Shown here: piece after piece, positions 24,201 through 34,227 of the stretch
Layout of the letters: each line of letters opens with the position of its first letter
Numbering within the stretch: the first letter of the stretch is position 1
Assembly: GCA_033675265.1 (NCBI GenBank)
Contig: JAUJYZ010001280.1
Coordinates: forward strand, 124,001-188,000
Direction: 5' to 3'
DNA length: 64,000 bases
Source: Actinostola sp. cb2023
Lineage: Eukaryota; Cnidaria; Anthozoa; Actiniaria; Actinostolidae
Program-made: the position numbers and the translations under genes
Notes under the pieces: model-generated
What the model saw: the letters and a program-made list of their open reading frames with translations, nothing else
Databases searched by the model: none
What the model was told of the DNA's origin: nothing

Positions 24201-25556
24201 TGCTATCTTGCCGCACCTCGTATCCTGCAGAAACGTATTGCCGCTCTGTGCAAATAGAGTTTGTGGTAGAAACATAGTGCTGGATCTTCTGTAGATATTG
24301 GGTGTCTTGCCGCTTTGTATCCTGTAGAAACGTATTGCTGCTAGATTGTTGCCATCCTCGGGAACCCAGGGGTATATTCTGTCGCTCGTTACTCGTTCCC
24401 AGAGAAATACCCCTGGGAACGAAGTCTGTTGGAGCTTGTTCCGGAAGTCAAAATTCAAAATGGCGGCTGTCCTATTCAAACCAGAAATACTTGATCCTGA
24501 TTGGTCGACCATATAAGGTCGACCAATCAGAAACGAGAGTAATTTTGACTTCCGGAACAAGTTCCAACAGACTTCGTTCCCAGGGGTATTTCTCTGGGAG
24601 CGAGTAACGAGCGACAGAATATACCCCTGGGTTCCCGAGGATGGATTGTTGCTGCTCTGTACAAATAGAGTTTGTGGTAGAAATGTAGTGCTGCTAGATC
24701 TTCTGTAGATATTGGGTGTCTTGCCGCTTTGTATCCTGTAGAAACGTATTGCTGCTAGATTGTTGCTGCTCTGTACAAATAGAGTTTGTGGTAGAAATGT
24801 AGTGCTGCTAGATCTTCTGTAGATATTTGCCGTCTTGCCGCACTTTGTATCCTGTAGAAACGTATTGCTGCTAGATTGTTGTTGCTCTGTACAAATAGAG
24901 TTTGTGGTAGAAATGTAGTGCTGCTAGATCTTCTGTAGATATTTGCCGTCTTGCCGCACTTTGTATTCTGTAGAAACATATTGCTGCTAGATTGCTGCTA
25001 GATTGTTGCTGCTCTGTACAAATAGAGTTTGTGGTAGAAACGTAGTGCTGGATCTTCTGTAGATATCTGCACAAAATACAAAAAATAGGTACAAACAAGA
25101 ACTCGGGGCCTGTCTTGCCGCTTTGTATCCTGCAGAAACGTAGTGCTGTTGTATTGCTGTACAAATAGAGTTTGTGGTCGTGCTGCTGGATCTTCTGTAG
25201 ATATTGGGTGTCTTGCCACACTTCGTATTCTGTAGAAACGTATTGCTGCTAGATTATTATTTGATATTTGCTATCCCGTTGTTCAAATAGAGTTTGTGGT
25301 AGAAACCTAGTGCCAGATCTTCTGTAGATATTGGGGTGTCTTGCCGCTTTGTATCCTGCAGAAACGTAGTGCTGCTGTATTGCTGTACAAATAGAGTTTG
25401 TGGTCGTGCTGCTGGATCTTCTGTAGATATTGGGTGTCTTGCCACACTTCGTATTCTGTAGAAACGTATTGCTGCTAGATTGTTGTTCAAATAGAGTTTG
25501 TGGGGAGCTTCTGATGTCTGCACAAAATACAAAAAATAGGTACAACCAAGAACTCG
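24201..25556. repeat. ~114-bp tandem array next to the loop, left arm
   Basis: Composite units of about 114 bp combine GATCTTCTGTAGATATTGGG, TGCCGCTTTGTATCCTGTAG, a GCTGCTAGATTGTTG block and the AAATAGAGTTTGTGGTAG block shared with the neighbouring 53-bp array. The last units are more irregular toward the loop and include ACAAAATACAAAAAATAGGT. A MITE interrupts it. Mirrored at about 25744-26784. Confidence 0.8.
24352..24644. mobile_element. 293-bp palindromic MITE in left arm only
   Basis: Ends CCATCCTCGGGAACCCAGGG and CCCTGGGTTCCCGAGGATGG are perfect inverted repeats. The pairing continues almost to the centre (GGTCGACCATATAAGGTCGACC). ATTGTTG is repeated directly at 24345-24351 and 24645-24651. 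The mirrored site in the right arm has the uninterrupted array sequence, so this is an insertion made after the arms existed. Confidence 0.88.
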
Positions 25557-25568
25557 GGGCCCATGACC

Positions 25569-25731
25569 TTGTTCTTGTTCGCTATATACCATTTTGCCTT
25601 CCCTCGACTACAAAAATAAAATCTGCCAGTATCATTTTTTTTAAATTATCCAACACTAGAGAATACATTTCTATTTCCACTCTGTAGATCTTTTGAAGGC
25701 AGGTGGGTAGCAAAAACGTAATTGAAAAGTG
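25569..25731. other. Unique 163-bp loop at the palindrome centre
   Basis: The only sequence between the arms, bounded by GGGCCCATGACC and GGTCATGGGCCC. It is AT-rich with a T8 run and has no coding potential of note. It would be the single-stranded loop if the palindrome extruded. Confidence 0.85.
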
Positions 25732-25743
25732 GTCATGGGCCCC

Positions 25744-26784
25744 GAGTTCTTGGTTGTACCTATTTTTTGTATTTTGTGCAGACATCAGAAGCTCCCCACA
25801 AACTCTATTTGAACAACAATCTAGCAGCAATACGTTTCTACAGAATACGAAGTGTGGCAAGACACCCAATATCTACAGAAGATCCAGCAGCACGACCACA
25901 AACTCTATTTGTACAGCAATACAGCAGCACTACGTTTCTGCAGGATACAAAGCGGCAAGACACCCAATATCTACAGAAGATCTGGCACTAGGTTTCTACC
26001 ACAAACTCTATTTGAACAACAATCTAGCAGCAATACGTTTCTACAGAATACGAAGTGTGGCAAGACACCCAATATCTACAGAAGATCCAGCAGCACGACC
26101 ACAAACTCTATTTGTACAGCAATACAACAGCACTACGTTTCTGCAGGATACAAAGCGGCAAGACAGGCCCCGAGTTCTTGTTTGTACCTATTTTTTGTAT
26201 TTTGTGCAGATATCTACAGAAGATCCAGCACTACGTTTCTACCACAAACTCTATTTGTACAGAGCAGCAACAATCTAGCAGCAATCTAGCAGCAATATGT
26301 TTCTACAGAATACAAAGTGCGGCAAGACGGCAAATATCTACAGAAGATCTAGCAGCACTACATTTCTACCACAAACTCTATTTGTACAGAGCAACAACAA
26401 TCTAGCAGCAATACGTTTCTACAGGATACAAAGTGCGGCAAGACGGCAAATATCTACAGAAGATCTAGCAGCACTACATTTCTACCACAAACTCTATTTG
26501 TACAGAGCAGCAACAATCTAGCAGCAATACGTTTCTACAGGATACAAAGCGGCAAGACACCCAATATCTACAGAAGATCTAGCAGCACTACATTTCTACC
26601 ACAAACTCTATTTGTACAGAGCAGCAACAATCTAGCAGCAATACGTTTCTACAGGATACAAAGCGGCAAGACACCCAATATCTACAGAAGATCCAGCACT
26701 ATGTTTCTACCACAAACTCTATTTGCACAGAGCGGCAATACGTTTCTGCAGGATACGAGGTGCGGCAAGATAGCAAATGGAAGA
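25744..26784. repeat. ~114-bp tandem array next to the loop, right arm
   Basis: Mirror of 24201-25556 without the MITE. The unit repeats CAATATCTACAGAAGATC, CCACAAACTCTATTTG and CAGCAATACGTTTCTACAG. Confidence 0.8.
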
Positions 26785-27270
26785 AGATCTAGCAACACTA
26801 TGTTTCTACCACAAACTCTATTTGTACAGAACAACAAAGATCTGCCAGCACTATGTTTCTACCACAAACTCTATTTGTACAGAACAACAAAGATCTGCCA
26901 GCGCTATGTTTCTACCACAAACTCTATTTGTGCAGAACAACAAAGATCTGCCAGCGCTATGTTTCTACCACAAACTCTATTTGTGCAGAACAACAAAGAT
27001 CTGGTGGCACTATGTTTCTACCACAAACTCTATTTGTGCAGAACAACAAAGATCTGGCAACACTATGTTTCTACCACGTGTAGAACAACAAAGATCTGGC
27101 AACACTATGTTTCTACCACAAACTCTATTTGCACAGAATAACAAAGATCTGGCAACACTACATTTCTACCACGTGCAGAACAACAAAGATCTAGCAACAC
27201 TACATTTCTACCACAAACTCTATTTGTACAGAACAACAAAGATCTGGCAACACTATGTTTCTACCACAAA
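26785..27270. repeat. 53-bp tandem array, right arm
   Basis: Mirror of 23760-24200. Units contain TACCACAAACTCTATTTG and CAGAACAACAAAGATCTG. Confidence 0.82.
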
Positions 27271-27344
27271 TTCTATTGGCCAGACCTCCCCCACCCAAAT
27301 GGCGGGGCAGCTTCTAGATCCACACATCGAAACGCAAACTACAA

Positions 27345-28265
27345 AATATCTAGGTAGTTGCCCACTGTTTCTATTTTTGTAGGTATTCCGTGCAAACTAC
27401 AAAATATCTGGGTATTTGTCCACTGTTTCTATTTTTGTAGGTGGTCTGTGCAAAATACAAAATGCTAGATAGATGCCTCTGTTTCTATTTTGTGGATGGT
27501 CTGTGCAAAATACAAAATGCTGGGCAGATGCCTCTGTTTCTATTTTGTGGATGGTCTATGCAAAATACAAAATGCTGGGTAGATGCCTCTTTCTATTTTT
27601 GTCGGTAGTCTGTGCAAAATATCTGGATAGAGGCTCTCTGCGAAGAGGAACGATTCGTTCCCCTTGCATCCACACCCACTGTTTCTATTTTTGTAGGTAG
27701 TCTGTGCAAAATACAAAATATCTAGGTAGATCCCCACTGTTTCTATTTTTGTAGGTAGTCTGTGCAAAATACAAAATATCTAGGTAGATCTGTTTCTACC
27801 ACATGCAGAACAACAAAGATCTGGCAACACACTATGTTTCTACCTGCCAGACAGCTCCCACCAAAGTGTCTGGACGACTTCTAGATCCACACGCACATCG
27901 AAACGCAAAATATCTGGGTAGATGCCCACTGTTTCTATTTTTGTAGATAGTCTGTGCAAAGTAACCCCTCTTGTACAAGGGAGCGTCAAAACGACGCCCC
28001 CTGTTTCTATTTTTGTAGATATTGGATTCTGTGCAAAATGTTGGGTAGATGCCCGCTGTTTCTATTTTTTGTAGGTGGTCGGTGCAAAATATCTAGGTAG
28101 ATGCCCGCTGTTTCTATTTTTGTAGGTGGTCGGTGCAAAATATCTAGGTAGATGCCCACTGTTTCTATTTTTTGTAGGTGGTCGGTGCAAAATATCTGGG
28201 TAGATGCCCACTGTTTCTATTTTTGTAGGTAGTCTACGCAAAATACAAAATATCTGGGTAGATAT
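27345..28265. repeat. ~52-bp tandem array, right arm
   Basis: Mirror of 22755-23700. Units contain CTGTTTCTATTTTTGTAGG and CAAAATATCTGGGTAGATG. Confidence 0.8.
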
Positions 28266-28514
28266 GTTTCTACCACATGCAGAACAACAAAGATCTGGCA
28301 ACACTACATTTCTACTACAAACTCTATTTGTACAGAACAACAAAGATCTGGCAACACTATGTTTCTACCACAAATTCTATTTGCCAGACCTTTCCCCCCA
28401 ATTCGGGCGGTCGGCTTCTAGACCCGCACGTGCGTCGAAACGCAAAATACAAGACATCTGCTTTGTATTTTTTTCCCCAAATCTAGAAAACAAGGTAGCT
28501 TTCTGTACCCCCTT

Positions 28515-28755
28515 GTTTCGAGAGGGTACCAAATCTGGAAAACAAGGCATATACCTGCTATTTCTAGCATATGTACAAATCTGGAAAACAAGGCATATAC
28601 TTGCTATTTCTAGCATATGTACAAATCTGGAAAACAAGGCATATACTTGCTATTTCGACCATATGTACAAATCTAGAAAACAAGGCATATACCCACTATT
28701 TCTACAATAGGTCCAAATCTAGAAAACAAGGCATATACCCACTATTTCTACAATA
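28515..28755. repeat. 46-bp tandem array, right arm
   Basis: Mirror of 22255-22500. Units contain CAAATCTAGAAAACAAGGC. Confidence 0.8.
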
Positions 28756-28782
28756 GGTCCAAAAATAGGATGTTTTCCAAGA

Positions 28783-29420
28783 ACACTCTACGAGCTTGGA
28801 TATGCTGGAATCTCTTGTAGTTGTGCTGGAATCTCTTGTAGTTGTGTTGGAATCTCTTGTGGTTGTGCTGGAACCTCTTGTAGTTGCGCTAGATTCTCTT
28901 GTAGTTGTGCTGGAATCTCTTGTAGTTGTGTTGGAATCTCTTGTAGTTGTGCTGGAACCTCTTGTAGTTGCGCTAGATTCTCTTGTAGTTGTGCTGGAAC
29001 CTCTTGTAGTTGTGTTGGAATCTCTTGTAGTTGTGCTGGAATCTCTTGTATCTCTTTGTGCTGGAATCTCTTGTAGTTGTGCTGGAATCTCTTGTAGTTG
29101 TGTTGGAATCTCTTGTAGTTGTGCTGGAATCTCTTGTAGTTGTGCTGGAATCTCTTGTAGTTGTGCTGGAATCTCTTGTAGTTGTGTTGGAATCTCTTGT
29201 AGTTGTGCTGGAATCTCTTGTAGTTGTGCTGGAATCTCTTGTAGTTGTGTTGGAATCTCTTGTAGTTGTGTTGGAATCTCTTGTAGTTGTGCTGGAACCT
29301 CTTGTAGTTGTGTTGGAATCTCTTGTAGTTGTGCTGGAATCTCTTGTAGTTGTGCTGGAATCTCTTGTAGTTGTGTTGGAATCTCTTGTAGTTGTGCTGG
29401 AATCTCTTGTAGTTGTGCGT
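28783..29420 (-). repeat. 21-bp array after the palindrome gene, right arm (expanded)
   Basis: About 29 units of the 21-bp repeat, twice the left arm's number. An irregular unit near 29048-29060 (TGTATCTCTTTGTG) breaks the QLQEIP frame. It abuts the stop codon of the 823-codon frame at 29421. Confidence 0.88.
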
Positions 29421-31892
29421 CTATCTTTCCTCCTCTGTAGGTTCTAGATGGATGTATACCTTTTTGTCTTTCTTCCCGTTGGGGTTTGTTCGAACATCTC
29501 CTATCCAACAATCTATGGGAGCAATAGCATGTTCTAGCAGCTCTTGCACTCTTTCTACTTCTTTCTGCAAGAACAGACCATACACAAGTTTCGGTTCCAT
29601 CTCTGGATTGTCTTTGGGCACCAGATGGAGAAGTGTTCTTTTTGTTTTGCGGTACTGTGTGTTTGTGTAGGTGGAAAACATATATTCTCCGCTTTCCATC
29701 TCCATTGCTTGTAGAGGTTTTTCCAAAGGATTTTTTGTTTCTACTATTTTGCGGCTCGAAGCGATTGCTGCAAGATATTCGCGTTCTACGGCGTCTGCAT
29801 TGTTTTGTATATCGAGTATTTCGCTTTGCTGTATTGTTTCTAGAGGCACCTTGCACACTTCTATGGGGGTGTATCGAATTTCTACTTCTGCTTGGAACGT
29901 CTTTGTCGGCAGTATGTTCAAAAGTAGAAGATTCTCCAAATCCTTTGCAACGTACACAGGTCTTCTTTTCGAATTGGTGTGTTTTCTTTTGTACAGATCT
30001 TTCCAAGCGCCGAGTATTCTGCAGAGCCCTTTTGTTTGTTGTATGCAAACGTGTTTCCCCGAAGAATCCAAAGCGACAATCCTAGACAACCGTCCTCCTA
30101 GTTTTCGAAATCCCAGAATACCAATCTTCTGCCCCACAAAATCGAAGGTCTTTTGGGTGGGCTCTGTTTGCAATATTTCACATATTTTCTGCTCGGCCAG
30201 CAGTTCCATTTCTCGATAGTGTTGCATCTTCTCTGCTCTGTCCAGAGCTCTGGCAATGTCTTTTTGTTTTGCCCTATTCTGTTCTTCCATTTCGGCAACA
30301 TATTTTCTTCTGGGCTCTAGATGGTCTTTCTGCCAATTCTCTTCGAAGACCAAATCTAGAATTTCTTGCTGTCTGGAGGCTCTGTCCCTTTTGGACAACA
30401 GAGAGATGGTGCTGTTCGTCTCTATTTCTTCTATGGGGTAGGGTAGTTTTTCAACACCGATAGCAGACGCCTTTTCTTTTCTCCACACCCATTCTATATG
30501 TTTTCTGGGGGGCAGAACCACAGTAGGATCTCTTGCATTCTTTGGAACTTGCATGGGTTGTTTGGCCCTTGCAAGAATTGTTTTGGCGTTGTATTCTTTG
30601 GTGTAGCATCGTAGCGGTGCAAGAACGATGTGGGGTTCTGTGGCTAGAATCTCTATGTGGTAGATGGGGCAGCATCGAAATCCAAAGGCAGAGATGGCAT
30701 AGTCTACAGATTTCTTCCATTTGGCATCGCTGGATATGTTCTTCGGGCGTAGACGAACACCACAAATTCTGCCTGTTTCGCTATGCCCGTACCAAGCCAC
30801 AAATATTTCTCCGAGTTCTCTGTTCGCCACGCAGAGATTTCTGTCTATCTTTTCAGCCAGCAGATTCCATTGTTGTGTGGGAGGCTGGACGACAAACAGA
30901 TTGCCCGAGAGGGTTTCTCGAATAGTGTCTATGGCCTCTAGAGCTTCTTCTTTGCTTGTCTTGGGATTGTAGACAGAAAGTTCTATTCTTGTACAACCGC
31001 GGGCTTCCACATCGGTATGCTCGAATGTTTTCTGCAGATGCTTGTTGGGGCAGGATACATATTCTGCAAGGTGTCCCCCAATAGCAGATTGCACATCCCC
31101 CGCCTCGAAGTTGCATACAATTTTGTTGTAGATCTTGGCTCGAATGGCGGTGCCTAGTTCTGTATTGGCCGACACCCAAGTGCAACAGTTGCCTCCCACA
31201 GACTCTGTGTTCGAAAGAATAGTAGGCATGGACTCTGTATCTTGTATGGCTGAGAAGAAGTCTCCTTGGGGTCGAAAATCCATTTTGTCTACGAGATACG
31301 CCACCAAGGTCTTTCTGTCGAGCGTGCCAGAGAAATCTTGGGTGTAGTCGATAGAATACAACCCAAACAAATAGGGCCGAAGATGTTTGTCCAAGGTTTG
31401 CAAGTTGGACAGAACAACATCTATTTCCAATTCGGACACGTCGACCTTGGCTAGAAATATTCCAGCAGGGTCTTCTTTGTGTTCTTCTACAAACAATTCT
31501 CGAAGGTTGTTTGTTTTCTCTATTTCGGCTACGGTTTCCCGAATAGTAGAGGTCGAACCGTTCTTTTCCAAATAGATGGATTGCAGAATATGGGTATTCA
31601 AAAAGTTTGCAGAGAAGGAAGTTCTACAAGCAAGCGAGATCTGTTCGACCACCCGCTTCGCACAGGCACACATAGGTTTTCCTTTCTCTCGCAACAGGTC
31701 CAATCGGTGGAGATAGCCAAAGACGTAGATGTCGTCTACAAAAGGCTCTAGACCTTCCAACGGTTCTAGGTCCGTTCTCCCCCGATGGTCTTGGGTATAG
31801 TCCACTTTGGAAATGTCAGAAAGCAGATTTGCTCTCGCACACGTTTTCCTGCAAAAGATGACGTCCAACAGATTTTGCGGTGCGTAGTCCAA
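29421..31892 (-). CDS. Large palindrome gene, right copy, 823-codon open frame
   Basis: Function not recognised. From residue ~22 onward the frame matches the left copy. Upstream, a run of three A (two in the left copy, near 31829-31831) moves the ancestral ATG at 31935 into another frame and gives an early stop. The 823-codon frame therefore starts at an alternative ATG (31892) with a different first ~21 residues. The body contains both [V/I]DYTQD motifs, KIYNKI, CTRIELSVY, a long charged segment (QQEILDLVFEENWQKD onward) and a C-terminal part ending EPTEEER. No membrane segments, zinc-finger clusters or Walker A motif were found by eye. Being intronless and duplicated in inverse orientation, it is most likely the element's own protein, perhaps for replication or mobilisation. 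Confidence 0.78.
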   Translation of the reverse strand: MDYAPQNLLDVIFCRKTCARANLLSDISKVDYTQDHRGRTDLEPLEGLEPFVDDIYVFGYLHRLDLLREKGKPMCACAKRVVEQISLACRTSFSANFLNTHILQSIYLEKNGSTSTIRETVAEIEKTNNLRELFVEEHKEDPAGIFLAKVDVSELEIDVVLSNLQTLDKHLRPYLFGLYSIDYTQDFSGTLDRKTLVAYLVDKMDFRPQGDFFSAIQDTESMPTILSNTESVGGNCCTWVSANTELGTAIRAKIYNKIVCNFEAGDVQSAIGGHLAEYVSCPNKHLQKTFEHTDVEARGCTRIELSVYNPKTSKEEALEAIDTIRETLSGNLFVVQPPTQQWNLLAEKIDRNLCVANRELGEIFVAWYGHSETGRICGVRLRPKNISSDAKWKKSVDYAISAFGFRCCPIYHIEILATEPHIVLAPLRCYTKEYNAKTILARAKQPMQVPKNARDPTVVLPPRKHIEWVWRKEKASAIGVEKLPYPIEEIETNSTISLLSKRDRASRQQEILDLVFEENWQKDHLEPRRKYVAEMEEQNRAKQKDIARALDRAEKMQHYREMELLAEQKICEILQTEPTQKTFDFVGQKIGILGFRKLGGRLSRIVALDSSGKHVCIQQTKGLCRILGAWKDLYKRKHTNSKRRPVYVAKDLENLLLLNILPTKTFQAEVEIRYTPIEVCKVPLETIQQSEILDIQNNADAVEREYLAAIASSRKIVETKNPLEKPLQAMEMESGEYMFSTYTNTQYRKTKRTLLHLVPKDNPEMEPKLVYGLFLQKEVERVQELLEHAIAPIDCWIGDVRTNPNGKKDKKVYIHLEPTEEER

Positions 31893-32255
31893 TCTCTTCT
31901 AGAAATACCTCTATTGTCTTTCCTTGACCGTCCATATATATAGATATATATCTTTTTCTTTTTCATGTTTTCTGTTCGGTACAACAGAAGCTCTCTGCAC
32001 TGTAGTTCGACAAGACAACTCTCTGTATTCCCACTCCTGTATTTCTAGAGAACACCCCCCGTATTCCCACTCCTGTATTTCGAGAGAACATCCCCTGTAT
32101 TCCCACTCCTGTATTTCGAGAAATGTAGAACGCCCCTATTTCCTCCGTATACAACAACAAAAAAAAAAGACTCCACCACTCCTATGTTTGTGCGTTGGAA
32201 AGGGTTTCTAGTCCAATCTTTTGGACTTATGAAAAAAAAACTCCGCCCTTATAAA

Positions 32256-32423
32256 GCTCCAACAACTCCAACAATAAAATATTCATCCCCACCACCCCCC
32301 AAAAAAAAATACACCCCAACCCCAACCCATGAAAATAATCTAGTAGCGATAACAATAGTGGTCGCTGGAGTTGCATGGGTTCTCTTCCGATAGAGTTTAG
32401 AAGTCCCTTCATATACTTATAAA
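32256..32423. other. 168-bp segment unique to the right arm
   Basis: CTTATAAA occurs at 32248-32255 and again at 32416-32423, bracketing sequence missing from the left arm. This fits either an insertion with an 8-bp duplication, or ancestral sequence lost from the left arm by recombination between the short repeats. On plus, a small frame (32184-32393, 69 codons) crosses it and ends with a Pro/Lys-rich stretch followed by a hydrophobic segment (NNLVAITIVVAGVAWVLFR). This may be a tiny tail-anchored peptide, at low confidence. Confidence 0.6.
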
Positions 32424-32561
32424 ACCCATGTTCTCAAATACATATCCCCCAGCGCCCTTTGTGAAACATACCTAAGTAGGGGGCATATCTCAAAAGTCAA
32501 AAAAGGCGCTGGTATGCTAAAAATGAGATTTGCGCGCTTAAACAAACCTATCACCCCTACT

Positions 32562-33646
32562 CTATCCCAGACCGAAAAAGGTACACTATCCCATACCACG
32601 AATCCCAGAACTAAAAAGGTTCCCTACCCAGACCTCAAATTAAGGTACCCTATCCCAGATCTAAAAACGTACTCTATCCCAGACCTAAACGTACCCTATC
32701 CCAGACCTAAAGATACCCTATCCCAGACCTATAGGTACCCTATCCCAGACCTAGATACCCTATCCCAGACCTATAGGTACCCTATCCCAGACCTAGATAC
32801 CCTATCCCAGACCTAAAGGTACCCTATCCCAGACCTAGATACCCTATCCCAGACCTATAGGTACCCTATCCCAGACCTAGATACCCTATCCCAGACCTAA
32901 ACGTACCCTATCCCAGACCTAGATACCCTATCCCAGACCTATAGGTACCCTATCCCAGACCTAGATACCCTATCCCAGACCTATAGGTACCCTATCCCAG
33001 ACCTAGATACCCTATCCCAGACCTAAAGGTACCCTATCCCAGACCTAGATACCCTATCCCAGACCTAAAGGTACCCTATCCCAGACCTAGATACCCTATC
33101 CCAGACCTATAGGTACCCTATCCCAGACCTATAGGTACCCTATCCCAGACCTAGATACCCTATCCCAGACCTAGATACCCTATCCCAGACCTATAGGTAC
33201 CCTATCCCAGACCTATAGGTACCCTATCCCAGACCTATAGGTACCCTATCCCAGACCTATAGGTACCCTATCCCAGACCTAAATACCCTATCCCAGACCT
33301 ATAGGTACCCTATCCCAGACCTATAGGTACCCTATCCCAGACCTAAATACCCTATCCCAGACCTATAGATACCCTATCCCAGACCTAGATACCCTATCCC
33401 AGACCTATAGGTACCCTATCCCAGACCTATAGGTACCCTATCCCAGACCTATAGGTACCCTATCCCAGACCTATAGGTACCCTATCCCAGACCTAAATAC
33501 CCTATCCCAGACCTATAGGTACCCTATCCCAGACCTATAGGTACCCTATCCCAGACCTAAATACCCTATCCCAGACCTAAAGGTACCCTATCCCAGACCT
33601 AGATACCCTATCCCAGACCTATAGGTACCCTATCCCAGACCTATAG
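32562..33646. repeat. GGTACCCTATCCCAGACC satellite, right block part 1
   Basis: Interleaved 22-bp (GGTACCCTATCCCAGACCTA plus TA or AA) and 20-bp (GATACCCTATCCCAGACCTA) units. Orientation is the same as the left block across the palindrome. The first units next to the element are degenerate (GACCGAAAAAGGTACAC). Confidence 0.95.
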
Positions 33647-34227
33647 ACTCGACGTCGAGTTAGAAACTTCTTTGCTCAGTTATGCTTTGCCCCTGAAGAT
33701 TCATAACTATCATGAGCCTTTGGTGTCAAAAAATTTTCATCTCTTCCTCTTTTTCTTCTCCTTTTTTTTTTTTTGTCTATAACATAACATAATATTCACT
33801 GTTATATATTTTATACTCCATGATTTTTTTGTTTTTTTTGTTTTTTGTTTTTTTTGTTTTTCCTTCCCTTTTCTTTTTAATCTCCTTTTATTCCATCTAT
33901 TAATTTTAAATTCGACAGTTTCCCTTAATAGACCTTTAATTTATTTAATATAATATATATATTTTTATTTTATTTTTTTATTTTTTTCTCCCCTTTGTTG
34001 TTTGTTGTTTGTGTTTGTTTTTGTTATTGTTTTTTTGTTGTTGTTGTTGTTTGTTGTTTTTTTTTTATTTTTATTTTTACCACATCCATTTTATCATTTT
34101 ATTTTACCACAGGACAATCTTTACACTTCGGTGTAATTACGCATTGGTGCTATTAAGTTAGATACTGTGCATTGGTTTCATCAAATGCCACATCGATTCC
34201 AGTATTCCACTTTTTTAATATTCTCAA
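33647..34227. other. 581-bp T-rich interruption of the satellite
   Basis: It begins with a perfect 14-bp palindrome ACTCGACGTCGAGT (33647-33660). The middle has long T and GTT runs on the plus strand (33760-34080), followed by ordinary sequence up to the resumption of satellite. No coding frame, terminal inverted repeats or clear target duplication. It could be an insertion or a relic of pre-satellite sequence. Confidence 0.6.

Larger units (their letters stand above)
18937..25568. repeat. Left arm of the giant palindrome
   Basis: Pairs with 25732-32561. Differences from the right arm: a 293-bp MITE present only here (24352-24644), absence of the 168-bp segment found at 32256-32423, fewer 21-bp units (about 15 versus about 29), and a handful of single-base or dinucleotide indels in the gene. 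Confidence 0.9.
18937..32561. mobile_element. 13.6-kb palindromic element of unknown class
   Basis: The left arm (18937-25568) is the near-exact reverse complement of the right arm (25732-32561) around a 163-bp loop. The termini are AGTAGGGGTGATAGG and its complement. The element lies in a satellite that runs in the same orientation on both sides, with CTATC directly repeated immediately outside (a possible 5-bp target duplication). Each arm, from outside in, has a terminal region, a 36-bp triplicated block, a ~2.5-kb intronless gene, a 21-bp coding-like array, and four further tandem arrays (46, 52, 53 and 114 bp). No polymerase, integrase, reverse transcriptase or known transposase was recognised. 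It could be a foldback transposon, or an integrated head-to-head dimer of a linear replicon or virus-like DNA; neither is proven. Confidence 0.85.
25732..32561. repeat. Right arm of the giant palindrome
   Basis: Reverse complement of 18937-25568. It carries the copy of the gene with only one early indel, about 29 copies of the 21-bp unit, and a 168-bp segment absent from the left arm and from its 798-bp duplicate. Confidence 0.9.

Noticed and set aside
23646..27382. Many frames with KLYLCRTTKICQRYVSTTNSI-like repeats
   Set aside because: By-products of the 53-bp and 114-bp arrays in the palindrome arms, appearing in several frames with no constant boundaries.
18937..32561. Polinton/Maverick provirus
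   Set aside because: AG...CT-like termini are present, but no polymerase B, integrase, protease or capsid genes were recognised, and the flanking repeat is 5 bp rather than 6.
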